DNA of 58,905 nt from CAYVXE01 sp964455375 (GTDB lineage: Bacteria > Zhuqueibacterota > Zhuqueibacteria > Oceanimicrobiales > Oceanimicrobiaceae). Positions 1-9,674 of the stretch are shown here, piece after piece. The notes under the pieces are model-generated. The model was not told where the DNA came from. It did no database searches and saw only the letters and a program-made list of their open reading frames with translations. Numbering within the stretch: position 1 is the stretch's first letter; the number at the start of each line of letters is the position of its first letter. Location of the stretch: assembly GCA_964455375.1 (NCBI GenBank), contig CAYVXE010000014.1:1-58905 (forward strand). Direction: 5' to 3'. Both the position numbers and the translations under genes were made by a program.

Positions 1-70
1 CTTTGCCCGTTTGAAAACCGCGAACCGCAGTGACGTTCGCAAAATGATTTTAAGCAAATAGGAGGTTACC

Positions 71-2161
71 ATGAGAAAAACGTTCTATGCAGTTGCAATC
101 GTTTTGGGGAGCATGTTATTTTTGTGGCAAAACAGCTTAGCATCCGGGAAACTATACGCGCGATTTCCCAACCGGGTGAACAGCCAGGTATTTGATTTAC
201 AAATCAAAAAGTTCAAGGCTACCGTGGAGATTCACGATCAATTGGCCATCGTGCATCTGGACGAAACGTTTTTGAACAGTCAGAATTTCACCATGGAGGG
301 CGTCTATTTTTTGGATATGCCGGACGGTTCTAAAATAACCGACCTCTATTTGTGGATTAACGGCGAACGCGTAAAAAATGACATCAAACCGCGTGACCAG
401 GCCGTGCAGGAGTATCGGGACATCGTGCGCCGCAGTTACGACCCGCTCCTGGCCGAAGAAGTGGCGGATAATCAATTCCGGCTACGGCTGTTTCCCCTGC
501 CTCCCCTGGGTGAACGGCGCATAGAAGTGACGTACATCCAGCCCTTGCCCTTTACCGGCCATGCGGTCGACTATGCACTCCCGCTGATATTGCAGGATTA
601 TGAAGCCGGAAACGCCGACAGCGTGAGCATCACAATAAATCTAAAAACGCAAACTCCCATTGAATCGGTGAAAATTGGCGCACAGGTCCCGGATAATCTC
701 GTCACGGTGCAAAGCGTTTCCAGCACAGAGTACAAGATTGATTTTCTGGATGTAAACACCGCCTTCATCTACGATTTTGACCTGCACTTTACACCGACAC
801 AAACGCCGCTTTTCACTGGTTTACGCTACCTGGGCACAGAAGCCGACGGCTTCTTTCTGCTGTGGGCGCATCCGCCGGAATCCTTCTTTTCCACTGACCA
901 GAACGCCCGGCAAATCGTTTTCTGCGTGGATATCTCTGCCAGCATGATCGGCGACAAACTCACACAGGTCAAGCATGCCCTGGTCGATCTCGTACAACGG
1001 TTAAGCGCCACAGATCGGTTCAATGTCATCGCGTTCAACACAGAGGTGACGGCCTTTCGAAACGAGCTGGTCGTTGCGGATTCGACGGGAAAAGCACAGG
1101 CCACACAATTCATTCTTGGACTCTCAGCCACCGGCTTAACCAATTTAAACAGCGCTTTGCTCAGCGCCCTGAATATGTTTGACACCTCTGCCTCACCGAA
1201 ACAGGTCATTTTACTCAGCGACGGTCAACCGACGGCCGGTGAAACCAATCAAACGCAAATCCTAAGCAACCTGCAAAACGCAAATCAAAGTGGCGCGCAA
1301 ATATTCACACTTGGCATTGGCCCGGACGTGGACGCATCCTTCTTCGATGACCTTTCCAACCAAAATAGTGGGCGTTCTTTTTTTCTTGCAAACGATGAGG
1401 ACTTGAGTACGCGTATTCCGCAAATCTTCGCGCAAATCCTTTCCCCGGTGTTGACCGACATTCAAATTCTGCCGCAGGGTTTTACGGTGTATGATGTTTT
1501 TCCAGCCACTCTGCCCAATCTGGCACTCGACGAGCAACTGCAGATAACAGGACGCTACTTGCCTCCGGGTACAGGTATCCTGACCCTGCAAGCCCAAAAC
1601 AGTACTGGACCTGTGGAAACCTCCTCGGCTTTTGATTTGCAGACCGTGCCGCAGAATGAATACGTGAGCCGCTTCTGGGCCGCACAAAAAATCCGGGCGT
1701 TGCAGGATGAAATCGACCGCTTCGGGGAGAATCAGGAACTTGTGGATGCCATCGTTTCGCTGAGTACGAAATACAGCGTGCTGTCGAAATACACGGCATT
1801 TCTGGTAGTAGAACCGGCGAGCGATATTTTAGTCTCAGTGGATAACAAATCGGATTCCCCTGCCCCCAAAGGATTTTCCCTGCTACAAAATTATCCCAAT
1901 CCATTCAATCCCGAGACAACCATTAAATACAGTATTGGCGCCGGCACATGCAGTTCCTGTGCAGTGCAACTGGAAATTTACAATCTCCTTGGTGAGCTGG
2001 TTCGTGTGCTGGTAGATGAGGTCAAACAACCCGGTGAGTACGCTGTGGTCTGGAATGGCCGTGATGATCAGGGAAAGGTCGTACCGTCGGGGATTTACAT
2101 CTACAAACTAAAAATCGGGGAAGACTTTGTGGCAAACAAGCGCATGTTGTTTCTGAAGTAA
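71..2161 (+). CDS. VIT/VWA-domain surface protein with T9SS-type C-terminal sorting domain
   Basis: A secreted or surface-anchored adhesion-type protein of 696 residues. The sequence shows an N-terminal signal peptide (residues 1-24), a VIT domain (about 30-165), a von Willebrand A domain from about 270 with an intact metal-binding MIDAS start (D-I-S-A-S, followed by a T in the second loop), and a C-terminal module from about 598 that begins LLQNYPNPFNPE and ends in a FlgD-like Ig fold with a basic tail. That C-terminal module is the usual T9SS sorting signal in FCB bacteria. The start is supported by an AGGAGG Shine-Dalgarno at 60-65. VIT-VWA proteins (inter-alpha-trypsin inhibitor heavy-chain family) bind ligands or matrix; the ligand here is unknown. 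It appears monocistronic in this window. Confidence 0.9.
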   Translation: MRKTFYAVAIVLGSMLFLWQNSLASGKLYARFPNRVNSQVFDLQIKKFKATVEIHDQLAIVHLDETFLNSQNFTMEGVYFLDMPDGSKITDLYLWINGERVKNDIKPRDQAVQEYRDIVRRSYDPLLAEEVADNQFRLRLFPLPPLGERRIEVTYIQPLPFTGHAVDYALPLILQDYEAGNADSVSITINLKTQTPIESVKIGAQVPDNLVTVQSVSSTEYKIDFLDVNTAFIYDFDLHFTPTQTPLFTGLRYLGTEADGFFLLWAHPPESFFSTDQNARQIVFCVDISASMIGDKLTQVKHALVDLVQRLSATDRFNVIAFNTEVTAFRNELVVADSTGKAQATQFILGLSATGLTNLNSALLSALNMFDTSASPKQVILLSDGQPTAGETNQTQILSNLQNANQSGAQIFTLGIGPDVDASFFDDLSNQNSGRSFFLANDEDLSTRIPQIFAQILSPVLTDIQILPQGFTVYDVFPATLPNLALDEQLQITGRYLPPGTGILTLQAQNSTGPVETSSAFDLQTVPQNEYVSRFWAAQKIRALQDEIDRFGENQELVDAIVSLSTKYSVLSKYTAFLVVEPASDILVSVDNKSDSPAPKGFSLLQNYPNPFNPETTIKYSIGAGTCSSCAVQLEIYNLLGELVRVLVDEVKQPGEYAVVWNGRDDQGKVVPSGIYIYKLKIGEDFVANKRMLFLK

Positions 2162-2184
2162 TTGTTACTGAAAGTGACTTGTCC

Positions 2185-2376
2185 AACTTTGGGGCTGTCC
2201 AAAAAGTCAAAAAAGATTGTCATTTCGAATCAGGCGGCAGCCTGATGAGAAATCTGAGCCTGAGACAGTTAATAATATAAGCAATTGTTTTTATAAATTA
2301 TTATGATAAATACTTTGCCAGATTCCTCCCTGCGGTCGGAATGACAAATCAGAGCATTTTGGACACCCCCAAGGTT
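2185..2376. repeat. MITE-like element with about 20-bp terminal inverted repeats
   Basis: The intergenic stretch between two surface-protein genes is bounded by inverted repeats at 2185-2204 and 2357-2376 that match at 18 of 20 positions (core GGGG-TGTCCAAAA). A second pair lies inside: GTCATTTCGA...AAATCTG near 2219-2256 faces CAGATTCC...GGAATGAC near 2319-2345. No ORF is present inside, and no clear target-site duplication was seen. The structure fits a non-autonomous mobile element or a large hairpin repeat; it may also act as a terminator between the two convergent genes. Confidence 0.65.
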
Positions 2377-2385
2377 ACGTTGTCG

Positions 2386-5163
2386 TTACTTCAGCAAAAG
2401 CATCTTACCCACGGCTGTATTTTTCGGGACGGTAATTCTGTAAAAAAATACTCCTGAGCTGACCTGCCGACCGTTATCGTCACGTCCGTCCCAGGTCACC
2501 GAATGCTGGCCTTGGTCTTGTATTGCATCGAACAAAGTTCTGATTCTTGTGCCGAGGATGCTGAACAAGGTAATTTGCACCCGACTTTCTTCCGGTATTG
2601 TGTAAAGAATTTTTGTCCCGGCATTAAACGGATTGGGGACATTGCCGAGCAATTCAAAGCTGTTTTCCGTCGATTGCTGCTTCCCTGAAATACCAGTGAT
2701 GTTGTCAATTGTGAATACTTGGTCACTGACATCCGATAAGGTATCCGAAAATAATTTTACACGACTGCTAACAGAAGCAAATCCGGGTACCGTCCATTGA
2801 AATCGCCCAACATTGATCAAGTTACGGGCAACGGGTAGCCAGGAAAACCCGTCATTAAGTGAAATATCGATGTTAACCGTATCGATTTCACCGACGGTAT
2901 TCCATGTAATTTCGAACACATCACCCGCATGTAGAATTTCTCCCCCGTTGGGTGAAATAATTCGCAGCATTGTTTGTAATACGGAAAAATTTTCCGTGCT
3001 CGTATCCGCCCCCGCTGGATTTTCAACAGTCAAAGGACCGGTCGTAACATTATCCGGTACAAATGCAGAGATGGAATCATCATTTTCAATCATAAAGTTT
3101 GCGGGTTCCTGAGCAAATCGTACCGTTTGGACATCGGAGAAATGCATTCCTACAATCAAAATCGTATCACCCGGAACACCGCTTTCCGGTTGAAAGGAAA
3201 GAATGAAGGGTTTCTCGATGACATGAAATACGGCTGAGCTGCTCCCACTGCCAGCCTGATTGTGTATCCGTATCGCCCCGTCAGTGGAGGCTTCCGGAAC
3301 CTTTGCCACGATCAAACTATCTGAGAAAACACTAAATGACTCAGCGGCACTATTATTAAAACAAACGCTATCCGCTCCGGTGAAGTATTGTCCCCGAATT
3401 AGAATACTGGTTCCCGCTGGGCCTGACGTGGGAGAAAAAGATTTCACCACCGGGGCCTGTAACACGGTAAAAATTCCAGCGCTGCTCGATTCGCCGTTGT
3501 CGTTTATTATCTTGAACGTTCCTGACACCGAACCTGTAGGTACGGAAAGAGTCAAAATGGAGTCTGATAGTACCGTTACAGACAAAGCAGGCTTCTTTCC
3601 GAGGAAAACCTGCAAAGGCTCTACAAAATAATGTCCGAAAATGGTAACTTGCGAACCGGCAGGTCCCGAGGCCGGGGAAAAAGAGGAGATTTTCGGGGCC
3701 GGCTTTTGTGTAGACAAAATAAGTTCCGGTTGGAAATTAACGGATTCTCGGGAATCAAATGAGATGACGTCCGTACCGTTGGCCAACAAAGCAAATTCGA
3801 TAGAATCTCCGGCCTGCACAAATGGCGTGACATCTATTTCAAGCCACTGGTTTTCTTTTACGGAATCGATCGTTGCGACGGTGGGGCCACTCACAAATGG
3901 TTTAAACAGCCAAGTCACATTATTCTCACTCCAGGAGCTCTTAAACTTTAGGACAGCTCCATCCAGATAACCGCCCTGTCTGGCGTGCAGCCGAACGGTC
4001 GCTTTTCGTATTGACTCTGCTAAAACCGACAATTGAAAGCGCAGATAACATTCTCGTTGTGTACTTGCCAGCAAACTCATCCATCCGAAATTTGCATGAT
4101 TGCGGAATTCATCATAAATACCGCTATTCTCAACAAACGTATCATGCGTGGGATAGACAAGCAGCAAACCTTTTGCCAACGCCTTAAAAGATTGGGTTCC
4201 CGTTAATGATTGATTCTCCGAAGAATCCGCAGCGCTGATCATGTAGAAATACTCCCGACCGCTTTCTAACGGATACAACACGGTGGAAAATATCTGATCC
4301 GGTGGTCCGAGAATGTTTGTGCTAACCGTATCGCTTCCAGAAAACCAGTACTGCACCGAACAAATTGCAGGTTCATTTGTCTGCCAGGACAAACGCACTG
4401 CATTCGCATAAATGTTTGTAACTTGACTATCATGAATAACCGGAGGGACAGCATCACTTGTGTATAGAATTTCTTTGACCACTAAATTGGAAAAAATCGG
4501 ACCGACCATCGCCTCATACTGATTATGTTTGAACCCGGTAATCAAATCGCCGCTTACTGTATTATCCCTGCCGAGAAAAAGATAGCGCAACTGCATCTTG
4601 TTGCTATTTTGGTTCTCTGTTTCCAGGACGCCATTGCGGTAATATGAAAAGGTCTTGCCATACCAGACGACTTTTATCTGATAGGTCTGACTGGTATCCC
4701 AAACATCCGGAACGAGATTGATGCTTTCGTCTTCAATATAGGTCCAGGAAAGCACCTTGAGCCCCGGACTGTAACGAAAACCCGTATGCAGATTCCAAAC
4801 GGTCTCGAGATTTTCCACAGGATGATGATTGCCCCACGGATTGCGATACATGCTTAAAAAGTGATGCCTCTCCATAGTGTTCTGAATGCGCGGGTCAAAA
4901 TTGCGTACCGTTATCTCCAGAGAACCATTTTCAATGTAGCTTCCGAGATCATAGACGATCATGTCTTCCGGACCCGTAACCTGCCATCCGCCGCCGGCGA
5001 CGAACTGCCCCCCGGTTTGTGTTCCAAGAGTGGCTTGATTGAGAGAATCGGCTAAAACGACGACTGAAGTGGAGTCATTCACAGGAACCTTCGCAGCGAG
5101 CAGATTCACAAAAAAGAGGAACGTAAAGGTAAGACAAAATTTAAGCGATTTCGAGCAGGACAT
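2386..5163 (-). CDS. multidomain IPT/TIG surface protein with T9SS-type C-terminal domain
   Basis: A 925-residue secreted protein. After a signal peptide (about 1-24) it has a LamG/jelly-roll-like region (about 30-230), a fibronectin III-like domain (about 235-325), a DNRLRE-type beta-sandwich (about 330-485), three consecutive IPT/TIG Ig-like repeats (about 488-730, each starting 'SFxPxSGxxG'), a Kre9-like Ig domain ('ISPNGGEIL', about 735-815), and the C-terminal FlgD-like sorting module (from about 840, NVPNPFNAGT ... GKMLLLK). Such architectures are structural or carbohydrate-binding cell-surface proteins. No catalytic motif is visible, so a specific substrate cannot be named. Domain limits are read by eye. 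It stands alone on the minus strand, convergent with the VIT/VWA gene. Confidence 0.85.
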   Translation of the reverse strand: MSCSKSLKFCLTFTFLFFVNLLAAKVPVNDSTSVVVLADSLNQATLGTQTGGQFVAGGGWQVTGPEDMIVYDLGSYIENGSLEITVRNFDPRIQNTMERHHFLSMYRNPWGNHHPVENLETVWNLHTGFRYSPGLKVLSWTYIEDESINLVPDVWDTSQTYQIKVVWYGKTFSYYRNGVLETENQNSNKMQLRYLFLGRDNTVSGDLITGFKHNQYEAMVGPIFSNLVVKEILYTSDAVPPVIHDSQVTNIYANAVRLSWQTNEPAICSVQYWFSGSDTVSTNILGPPDQIFSTVLYPLESGREYFYMISAADSSENQSLTGTQSFKALAKGLLLVYPTHDTFVENSGIYDEFRNHANFGWMSLLASTQRECYLRFQLSVLAESIRKATVRLHARQGGYLDGAVLKFKSSWSENNVTWLFKPFVSGPTVATIDSVKENQWLEIDVTPFVQAGDSIEFALLANGTDVISFDSRESVNFQPELILSTQKPAPKISSFSPASGPAGSQVTIFGHYFVEPLQVFLGKKPALSVTVLSDSILTLSVPTGSVSGTFKIINDNGESSSAGIFTVLQAPVVKSFSPTSGPAGTSILIRGQYFTGADSVCFNNSAAESFSVFSDSLIVAKVPEASTDGAIRIHNQAGSGSSSAVFHVIEKPFILSFQPESGVPGDTILIVGMHFSDVQTVRFAQEPANFMIENDDSISAFVPDNVTTGPLTVENPAGADTSTENFSVLQTMLRIISPNGGEILHAGDVFEITWNTVGEIDTVNIDISLNDGFSWLPVARNLINVGRFQWTVPGFASVSSRVKLFSDTLSDVSDQVFTIDNITGISGKQQSTENSFELLGNVPNPFNAGTKILYTIPEESRVQITLFSILGTRIRTLFDAIQDQGQHSVTWDGRDDNGRQVSSGVFFYRITVPKNTAVGKMLLLK

Positions 5164-5301
5164 CAGGAGAACAACCCTTTGTAAGCATCAGATTCACGAT
5201 AATCCGTCATCGTATTGGCAACGGAGGAAATTATTTTCACACATACTTTAGCTTAGAGGGCTTGAATATGCGTAAAGTGAGTCTAAGTAACTATTCTTTT
5301 A

Positions 5302-6747
5302 TCAGGCTCGTTCCTTCAATTTCTTCCGTAAGATTTCATTCACCAGTTTCGGATTTGCCTGCCCCCGGGTGGCTTTCATCACCTGACCGACAAAAAATCC
5401 AATTAGCTGCTCTTTACCACCGAGGTATTTTTCTACCATGTCCGGATTTTCGTCGAGAATATTTTTGACATGGTTCTCCAGTTCCCCGCTATCGGATATT
5501 TGTACCAATCCCTTTTCTTTGATGATTTCTTCCGGCGTCTTTTGCGAAGAAACCATCGCTTCAAACACACTCTTGGCAATCTTTCCTGAAACAGTACCTT
5601 TGTCGACCAGATTAATCAATGCCGCAAGATTGTCCGGAGACACTGGAAAGTTTGTAATGGACACTTTTAAATCATTCAGCCTGCGGGAGGCTTCTCCCAT
5701 CACCCAGTTACTCGCAACTTTTGCATCACCGCACTTTTGCGCAACCGCTTCAAAATAGTCTGCAAGTTCACGGGAATCTGTGAGCACAGCGGCATCATAA
5801 TCCGGCAGATTGTATTGCTTCACAAACCGCTCTCTTCGCACAGCGGGCAACTCCGGCATTTGCTTTCTGACTGCGTCAATCCATTTCCGGTCGATGACAA
5901 CCGGTACCAAATCAGGGTCGGGGAAATAGCGGTAATCGTGTGCGTATTCTTTTCCCCGCATGGGACGCGCGACATTGCGATCCGCATCCCAAAGCAACGT
6001 TTGCTGTGTGATGTTTCCGCCATCTTTAAGAACTTCAATTTGCCGGTTAATCTCGAATTCCAACGCTTTCTCAACACCTCGAATGGAGTTCATATTCTTT
6101 AATTCCGTTTTAACACCAAATGTTTTTTCGCCCAAAGGACGCACAGAAATATTGGCGTCACAGCGCAGGCTGCCCTCCTCCATATTACCGTCGCAAATAC
6201 CTAAGTACTGTACTAATTGTCGGAGATGTGTTAAAAAAAGATATGCTTCATGCGGGGAACGAATATCCGGCTCACTGACAATTTCGATAAGCGGCACGCC
6301 GCAGCGATTGAGATCCACAAGGGTTTCATTCTCATCCACAAAATCCTCATGATGAATGGACTTCCCGGCATCTTCTTCCAGGTGAATGCGGGTCAGGCCG
6401 ATGCGTTTTGTTGCCCCGTTCTCTTCGATATCAACAAAGCCGTGTTCGCAAAGGGGATCTTCATATTGTGAGATTTGGTAGCCTTTCGGTAAATCCGGAT
6501 AAAAATAATTTTTGCGGGCAAAAACAGATGTTTCATTAATCCGGCAATTTGTTGCCAGTGCCATCCGCATGCCGTACTCCACAACTTTTTTGTTCAGAAC
6601 CGGTAGAACGCCGGGCATTCCTAGAGAAATAGGCGATACGTTGCTATTCGGCTCTCCGCCGAACGCTGCACTGGCCACACAAAATATTTTTGACTTCGTA
6701 GACAGTTGAGCATGGACTTCAAGTCCGATGACGGCTTCATATTTCAT
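5302..6747 (-). CDS. gatB: aspartyl/glutamyl-tRNA amidotransferase subunit B
   Basis: GatB is the kinase and tRNA-binding subunit of the GatCAB complex. That complex converts misacylated Glu-tRNA(Gln) or Asp-tRNA(Asn) to the correct amide in the cytoplasm. The 481-residue protein is of family length and has the GLEVHAQL opening, the 'DLNRCGVPLIEIVSEPD' catalytic-cradle signature, and the C-terminal YqeY-like tail ending 'GQVMKATRGQANPKLV'. Its start codon overlaps the end of gatA by 4 bp, so the two are translationally coupled. It is the last gene of a long minus-strand run. No gatC is found nearby. Confidence 0.97.
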   Translation of the reverse strand: MKYEAVIGLEVHAQLSTKSKIFCVASAAFGGEPNSNVSPISLGMPGVLPVLNKKVVEYGMRMALATNCRINETSVFARKNYFYPDLPKGYQISQYEDPLCEHGFVDIEENGATKRIGLTRIHLEEDAGKSIHHEDFVDENETLVDLNRCGVPLIEIVSEPDIRSPHEAYLFLTHLRQLVQYLGICDGNMEEGSLRCDANISVRPLGEKTFGVKTELKNMNSIRGVEKALEFEINRQIEVLKDGGNITQQTLLWDADRNVARPMRGKEYAHDYRYFPDPDLVPVVIDRKWIDAVRKQMPELPAVRRERFVKQYNLPDYDAAVLTDSRELADYFEAVAQKCGDAKVASNWVMGEASRRLNDLKVSITNFPVSPDNLAALINLVDKGTVSGKIAKSVFEAMVSSQKTPEEIIKEKGLVQISDSGELENHVKNILDENPDMVEKYLGGKEQLIGFFVGQVMKATRGQANPKLVNEILRKKLKERA

Positions 6748-8183
6748 GATTCAGTTTTGAGTTTTTTTTCAATAACATTGCCAATATTCAGGATAGTTGC
6801 TTCGTCAAAATGTTTGCCGATGAGTTGGACACCAATGGGCAACTTGTGGGCATCAAAGCCGCAAGGGACCGACAGGGCCGGTAGTCCGGCTAAATTTACG
6901 GACACGGTGTAGATATCCGAAAGATACATGGTCAGCGGATCGTCTACTTTTTCACCTAATTTAAAGGCAGTGGTTGGGGCTGTCGGTGTCAGTAAGCAAT
7001 CACACTTCTGAAACGCCTCAGTGAAATCCCGGCGAATCAGCGTTCTAACTTTTTGTGCTTTGCGGTAATAAGCATCATAGTACCCGGACGATAGAACATA
7101 GGTTCCAAGCATGATTCGCCTTTTCACCTCCTGACCAAAACCTGTGCTCCTGGTTTTGACATACATCTCCTCGAGGTTGTTTACATCATCGGCACGATAC
7201 CCGAACTTTACACCGTCATAGCGCGAAAGGTTTGAGGAGGCTTCTGCCGTGGTTAAAACATAGTACGTGGCGATGGCATATTCTGTATGCGGTAGAGACA
7301 CATGGACAATTTCTGCACCTGCTGTCTTTAGAGAATCCACCGTTCCCTGAACAGAACGCCGTACCTCGTCATTTAACCCTGCGGAGAAATATTCTTTCGG
7401 CAAGCCAATTTTCAAACCCTTAATATCCTTACGAATCATGTCCGAATAAACCGGAACCGGAACATCGGCGCTGGTTGAATCGCGTTTGTCATGACCGGCA
7501 ATCACTTCAAGAAGCAGAGCGGCGTCTTCTACCGAGCGTGTGATTGGGCCAATTTGGTCAAAGGAGGAAGCAAATGCCACCAGACCGAATCTGGAGACAC
7601 GACCGTACGTTGGTTTTAGTCCCACGACACCGCAAAACGATGCCGGTTGGCGGATAGACCCACCCGTGTCTGAACCCAAAGCCGTGGTCGCCAAATCGGC
7701 TGAAACGGCAACACAGGACCCACCGGAAGAACCGCCCGGCACCCGCTTGTGATCATGAGGATTTTTCACAGCGCCGAAGTAGGAATTCTCATTGGAGCTT
7801 CCCATGGCAAATTCATCCATATTGGTTTTGCCAATGATCAGGGCATCTTCGGCAAGCAGTTTTTGCACGACGGTCGAATGATATGGTGAAACAAAACTAT
7901 CAAGGATGTGAGAGCCACATGTGGAACGCTGCCCTTTAAGAATGATATTATCTTTGAGCGCCACAATCACCCCGGCCAATTTTCCTGCCTCACCCAATCT
8001 CATTTTCGCATCGATTTTTCGGGCTTGTTCCGAAACCTGTTCCCTAAAAATAGAAATGAAGGCGTTGAGGTTTTCGCCTTCATCAATTTTCTCCAAATAA
8101 TAATTCACCAGATCCAAACAGGAAAAACGCTCTTCTCTGAGCTCAGTTCGGATCTGTGGAATCCTCAGCTTTTCAAAATCCAA
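6744..8183 (-). CDS. gatA: aspartyl/glutamyl-tRNA amidotransferase subunit A
   Basis: GatA is the amidase subunit that releases ammonia from glutamine for GatB. The 479-residue sequence has the amidase-signature region with the Ser-cisSer-Lys catalytic elements: a lysine in 'VALKDNI', then 'PGGSSGGS' and 'GSDTGGSIRQPAS'. It overlaps gatB by 4 bp and follows the tatA-like genes by about 20 bp, so it probably shares their transcript. Length and motifs are canonical, and I see no reason to call it another amidase because gatB is adjacent. Confidence 0.97.
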   Translation of the reverse strand: MDFEKLRIPQIRTELREERFSCLDLVNYYLEKIDEGENLNAFISIFREQVSEQARKIDAKMRLGEAGKLAGVIVALKDNIILKGQRSTCGSHILDSFVSPYHSTVVQKLLAEDALIIGKTNMDEFAMGSSNENSYFGAVKNPHDHKRVPGGSSGGSCVAVSADLATTALGSDTGGSIRQPASFCGVVGLKPTYGRVSRFGLVAFASSFDQIGPITRSVEDAALLLEVIAGHDKRDSTSADVPVPVYSDMIRKDIKGLKIGLPKEYFSAGLNDEVRRSVQGTVDSLKTAGAEIVHVSLPHTEYAIATYYVLTTAEASSNLSRYDGVKFGYRADDVNNLEEMYVKTRSTGFGQEVKRRIMLGTYVLSSGYYDAYYRKAQKVRTLIRRDFTEAFQKCDCLLTPTAPTTAFKLGEKVDDPLTMYLSDIYTVSVNLAGLPALSVPCGFDAHKLPIGVQLIGKHFDEATILNIGNVIEKKLKTES

Positions 8184-8203
8184 TCTCCCTCCCGCTGTAG
8201 AAA

Positions 8204-8392
8204 TTAAGACTGATTATTCTCCTCGGCAGATTTAACCTGCGGCGGATTATCTTCCTTTTCCGGTTCTTTCACAGATTTTTTAAACTCCCGCAAACCTTTG
8301 CCAAGGCCTTTAGCAAGTTCAGGAAATTTTTTACCGCCAAAAAGCAACAAAATCACAAAGACGATGATGAGTATTTCCGGATATCCAATCAT
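8204..8392 (-). CDS. tatA: TatA/E-family twin-arginine translocase subunit (second copy)
   Basis: A 62-residue protein with the TatA layout: a short N-terminal membrane helix ('EILIIVFVILLLFGGKKFPELAKGLGKGL'), the FG hinge, then an amphipathic helix ending in a charged tail. TatA oligomers form the protein-conducting element of the Tat pathway, which exports folded proteins. It lies 22 bp after a very similar 72-residue gene, so this is a tandem pair. No tatC lies in the window. Short TatA paralogues cannot be assigned to A, B or E roles from sequence alone. Confidence 0.9.
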   Translation of the reverse strand: MIGYPEILIIVFVILLLFGGKKFPELAKGLGKGLREFKKSVKEPEKEDNPPQVKSAEENNQS

Positions 8393-8414
8393 AAGTATCT
8401 CCTAAATAAAAAAA

Positions 8415-8633
8415 TTATTTTTCTAATTCGTCCAAATCTTTCTTAATCGTATTTTCAAGATCACGCTTAATCGGCTTCATATCCAACTCATTCTTAATAT
8501 CATTTGTTGCTTTCCGAAACTCTCGAAGTCCTTTGCCAAGCCCTTGCGCCAGTTCAGGCAAGCGTTTAGAACCAAACAACAACAGGATAACTAAAAAAAT
8601 GACGATAAGTTCCGGCATACCTATGGAACCCAT
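8415..8633 (-). CDS. tatA: TatA/TatB-family twin-arginine translocase subunit (first copy)
   Basis: A 72-residue Tat subunit with 'IGMPELIVIFLVILLLFGSKRLPELAQGLGKGLREF', that is, a membrane helix, an FG hinge and an amphipathic helix, followed by a longer lysine- and glutamate-rich tail than its neighbour. Having proline and glutamate at the very N-terminus is common to TatA and TatB. The tandem arrangement with the next gene suggests one may act as the TatB-like partner of TatC; that is inference. It sits between a DUF4321 membrane protein and the second tatA. Confidence 0.9.
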   Translation of the reverse strand: MGSIGMPELIVIFLVILLLFGSKRLPELAQGLGKGLREFRKATNDIKNELDMKPIKRDLENTIKKDLDELEK

Positions 8634-8672
8634 GACAAACCTCCTATGGTTTAAAATTGCTCATAAAATCTT

Positions 8673-8933
8673 TTAATACCAACGAAAAAAATACATCGCC
8701 ACACCAATTCCAATCAGACCAACAATATTAAATGTAATTTTAAAACCCAGTGTAATTGCAAACAATACCACGTCTAATGTAATCGGCCCGAGTTCCAACG
8801 GCGCGGATTTCAGAAAAAATTCTTTGACAACTCCGACAGGTAATGCCAGGCCGATGAGCTGCCCAAGCAGCGTTCCAATCATCGCACCTAAAAGAATCAC
8901 AATGATTATGTGACTTATAGGTTTCTTTGCCAT
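8673..8933 (-). CDS. DUF4321-family small membrane protein
   Basis: An 86-residue protein with two predicted membrane helices (about 8-30 and 55-82) and the conserved 'GxxIGTLLGxLIGLALP' and 'PLELGPITLDVVLFAITLGFKITFNIVGLIGI' pattern that I associate with DUF4321. No biochemical function is known for the family. It lies between purQ and the tatA pair on the same strand with gaps of about 30-40 bp, so it is probably cotranscribed. Confidence 0.8.
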   Translation of the reverse strand: MAKKPISHIIIVILLGAMIGTLLGQLIGLALPVGVVKEFFLKSAPLELGPITLDVVLFAITLGFKITFNIVGLIGIGVAMYFFRWY

Positions 8934-8959
8934 CTACCTTTGTCTCCTCCCCAGTGTAT

Positions 8960-9661
8960 TCAGGCGAATGCCTTTAACCCGCATTTAATAACAGAACGAA
9001 ATATTTTCAAACCGTCGTCAGATATCAGAATTTCTTCTGCACATCTGTCAGGATGCGGCATCATTCCCATGACATTTCCACGATTATTTATGATTCCAGC
9101 AATATTTTGCAAAGATCCATTTGGATTTGCCATATAAGTCGGTTGCCCATTTTCATTACAATATCTGAATAATACTTGTTTTTGTGAATTCAGTTGAGAC
9201 AGCGTACTTTGATCAGCATAAAAACGACCCTCGGCATGCGCAACCGGAATTTTCAGTATTTCATTTTGTGTACATTGATTTGTAAAAACCGAATCTGTAT
9301 TTTCTACCCGAATATTAACGAACTTACAAACAAAGCGTAAATCCTCGTTGCGCATCAGAACACCGGGCAATAAACCGGACTCACATAAAATTTGAAACCC
9401 ATTACAGATACCAAATACAATGCCACCATTATTTGCAAATTGGATAACTGCCTGCATGACCGGGGAAAAACGAGCAATGGCGCCGGTACGAAGATAGTCC
9501 CCATACGAAAATCCACCCGGCAAAAGAATTGCATCATAGTGGTCCAGACGGCTCTCTTTGTGCCAGACAAAATCTACATCCTGGCTCAAAACCTGTTTCA
9601 GCGCATAATAACAATCATGATCACAATTCGAACCCGGGAAAACGATGACACCAAATTTCAA
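8960..9661 (-). CDS. purQ: phosphoribosylformylglycinamidine synthase subunit PurQ
   Basis: PurQ is the glutaminase subunit of the three-part FGAM synthase (PurSQL), the fourth step of de novo purine synthesis. The 233-residue protein shows the class I glutamine amidotransferase features: 'FPGSNCDHD' at the N-terminus, the nucleophilic cysteine in 'GGIVFGICNGFQIL', and a C-terminal His-x-Glu-like element in 'MMPHPDRCAEE'. It lies 13 bp downstream of purS, as in many bacteria with the small-subunit form. purL must be elsewhere. Confidence 0.96.
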   Translation of the reverse strand: MKFGVIVFPGSNCDHDCYYALKQVLSQDVDFVWHKESRLDHYDAILLPGGFSYGDYLRTGAIARFSPVMQAVIQFANNGGIVFGICNGFQILCESGLLPGVLMRNEDLRFVCKFVNIRVENTDSVFTNQCTQNEILKIPVAHAEGRFYADQSTLSQLNSQKQVLFRYCNENGQPTYMANPNGSLQNIAGIINNRGNVMGMMPHPDRCAEEILISDDGLKIFRSVIKCGLKAFA

Positions 9662-9674
9662 TTTTTTTCCTAAG

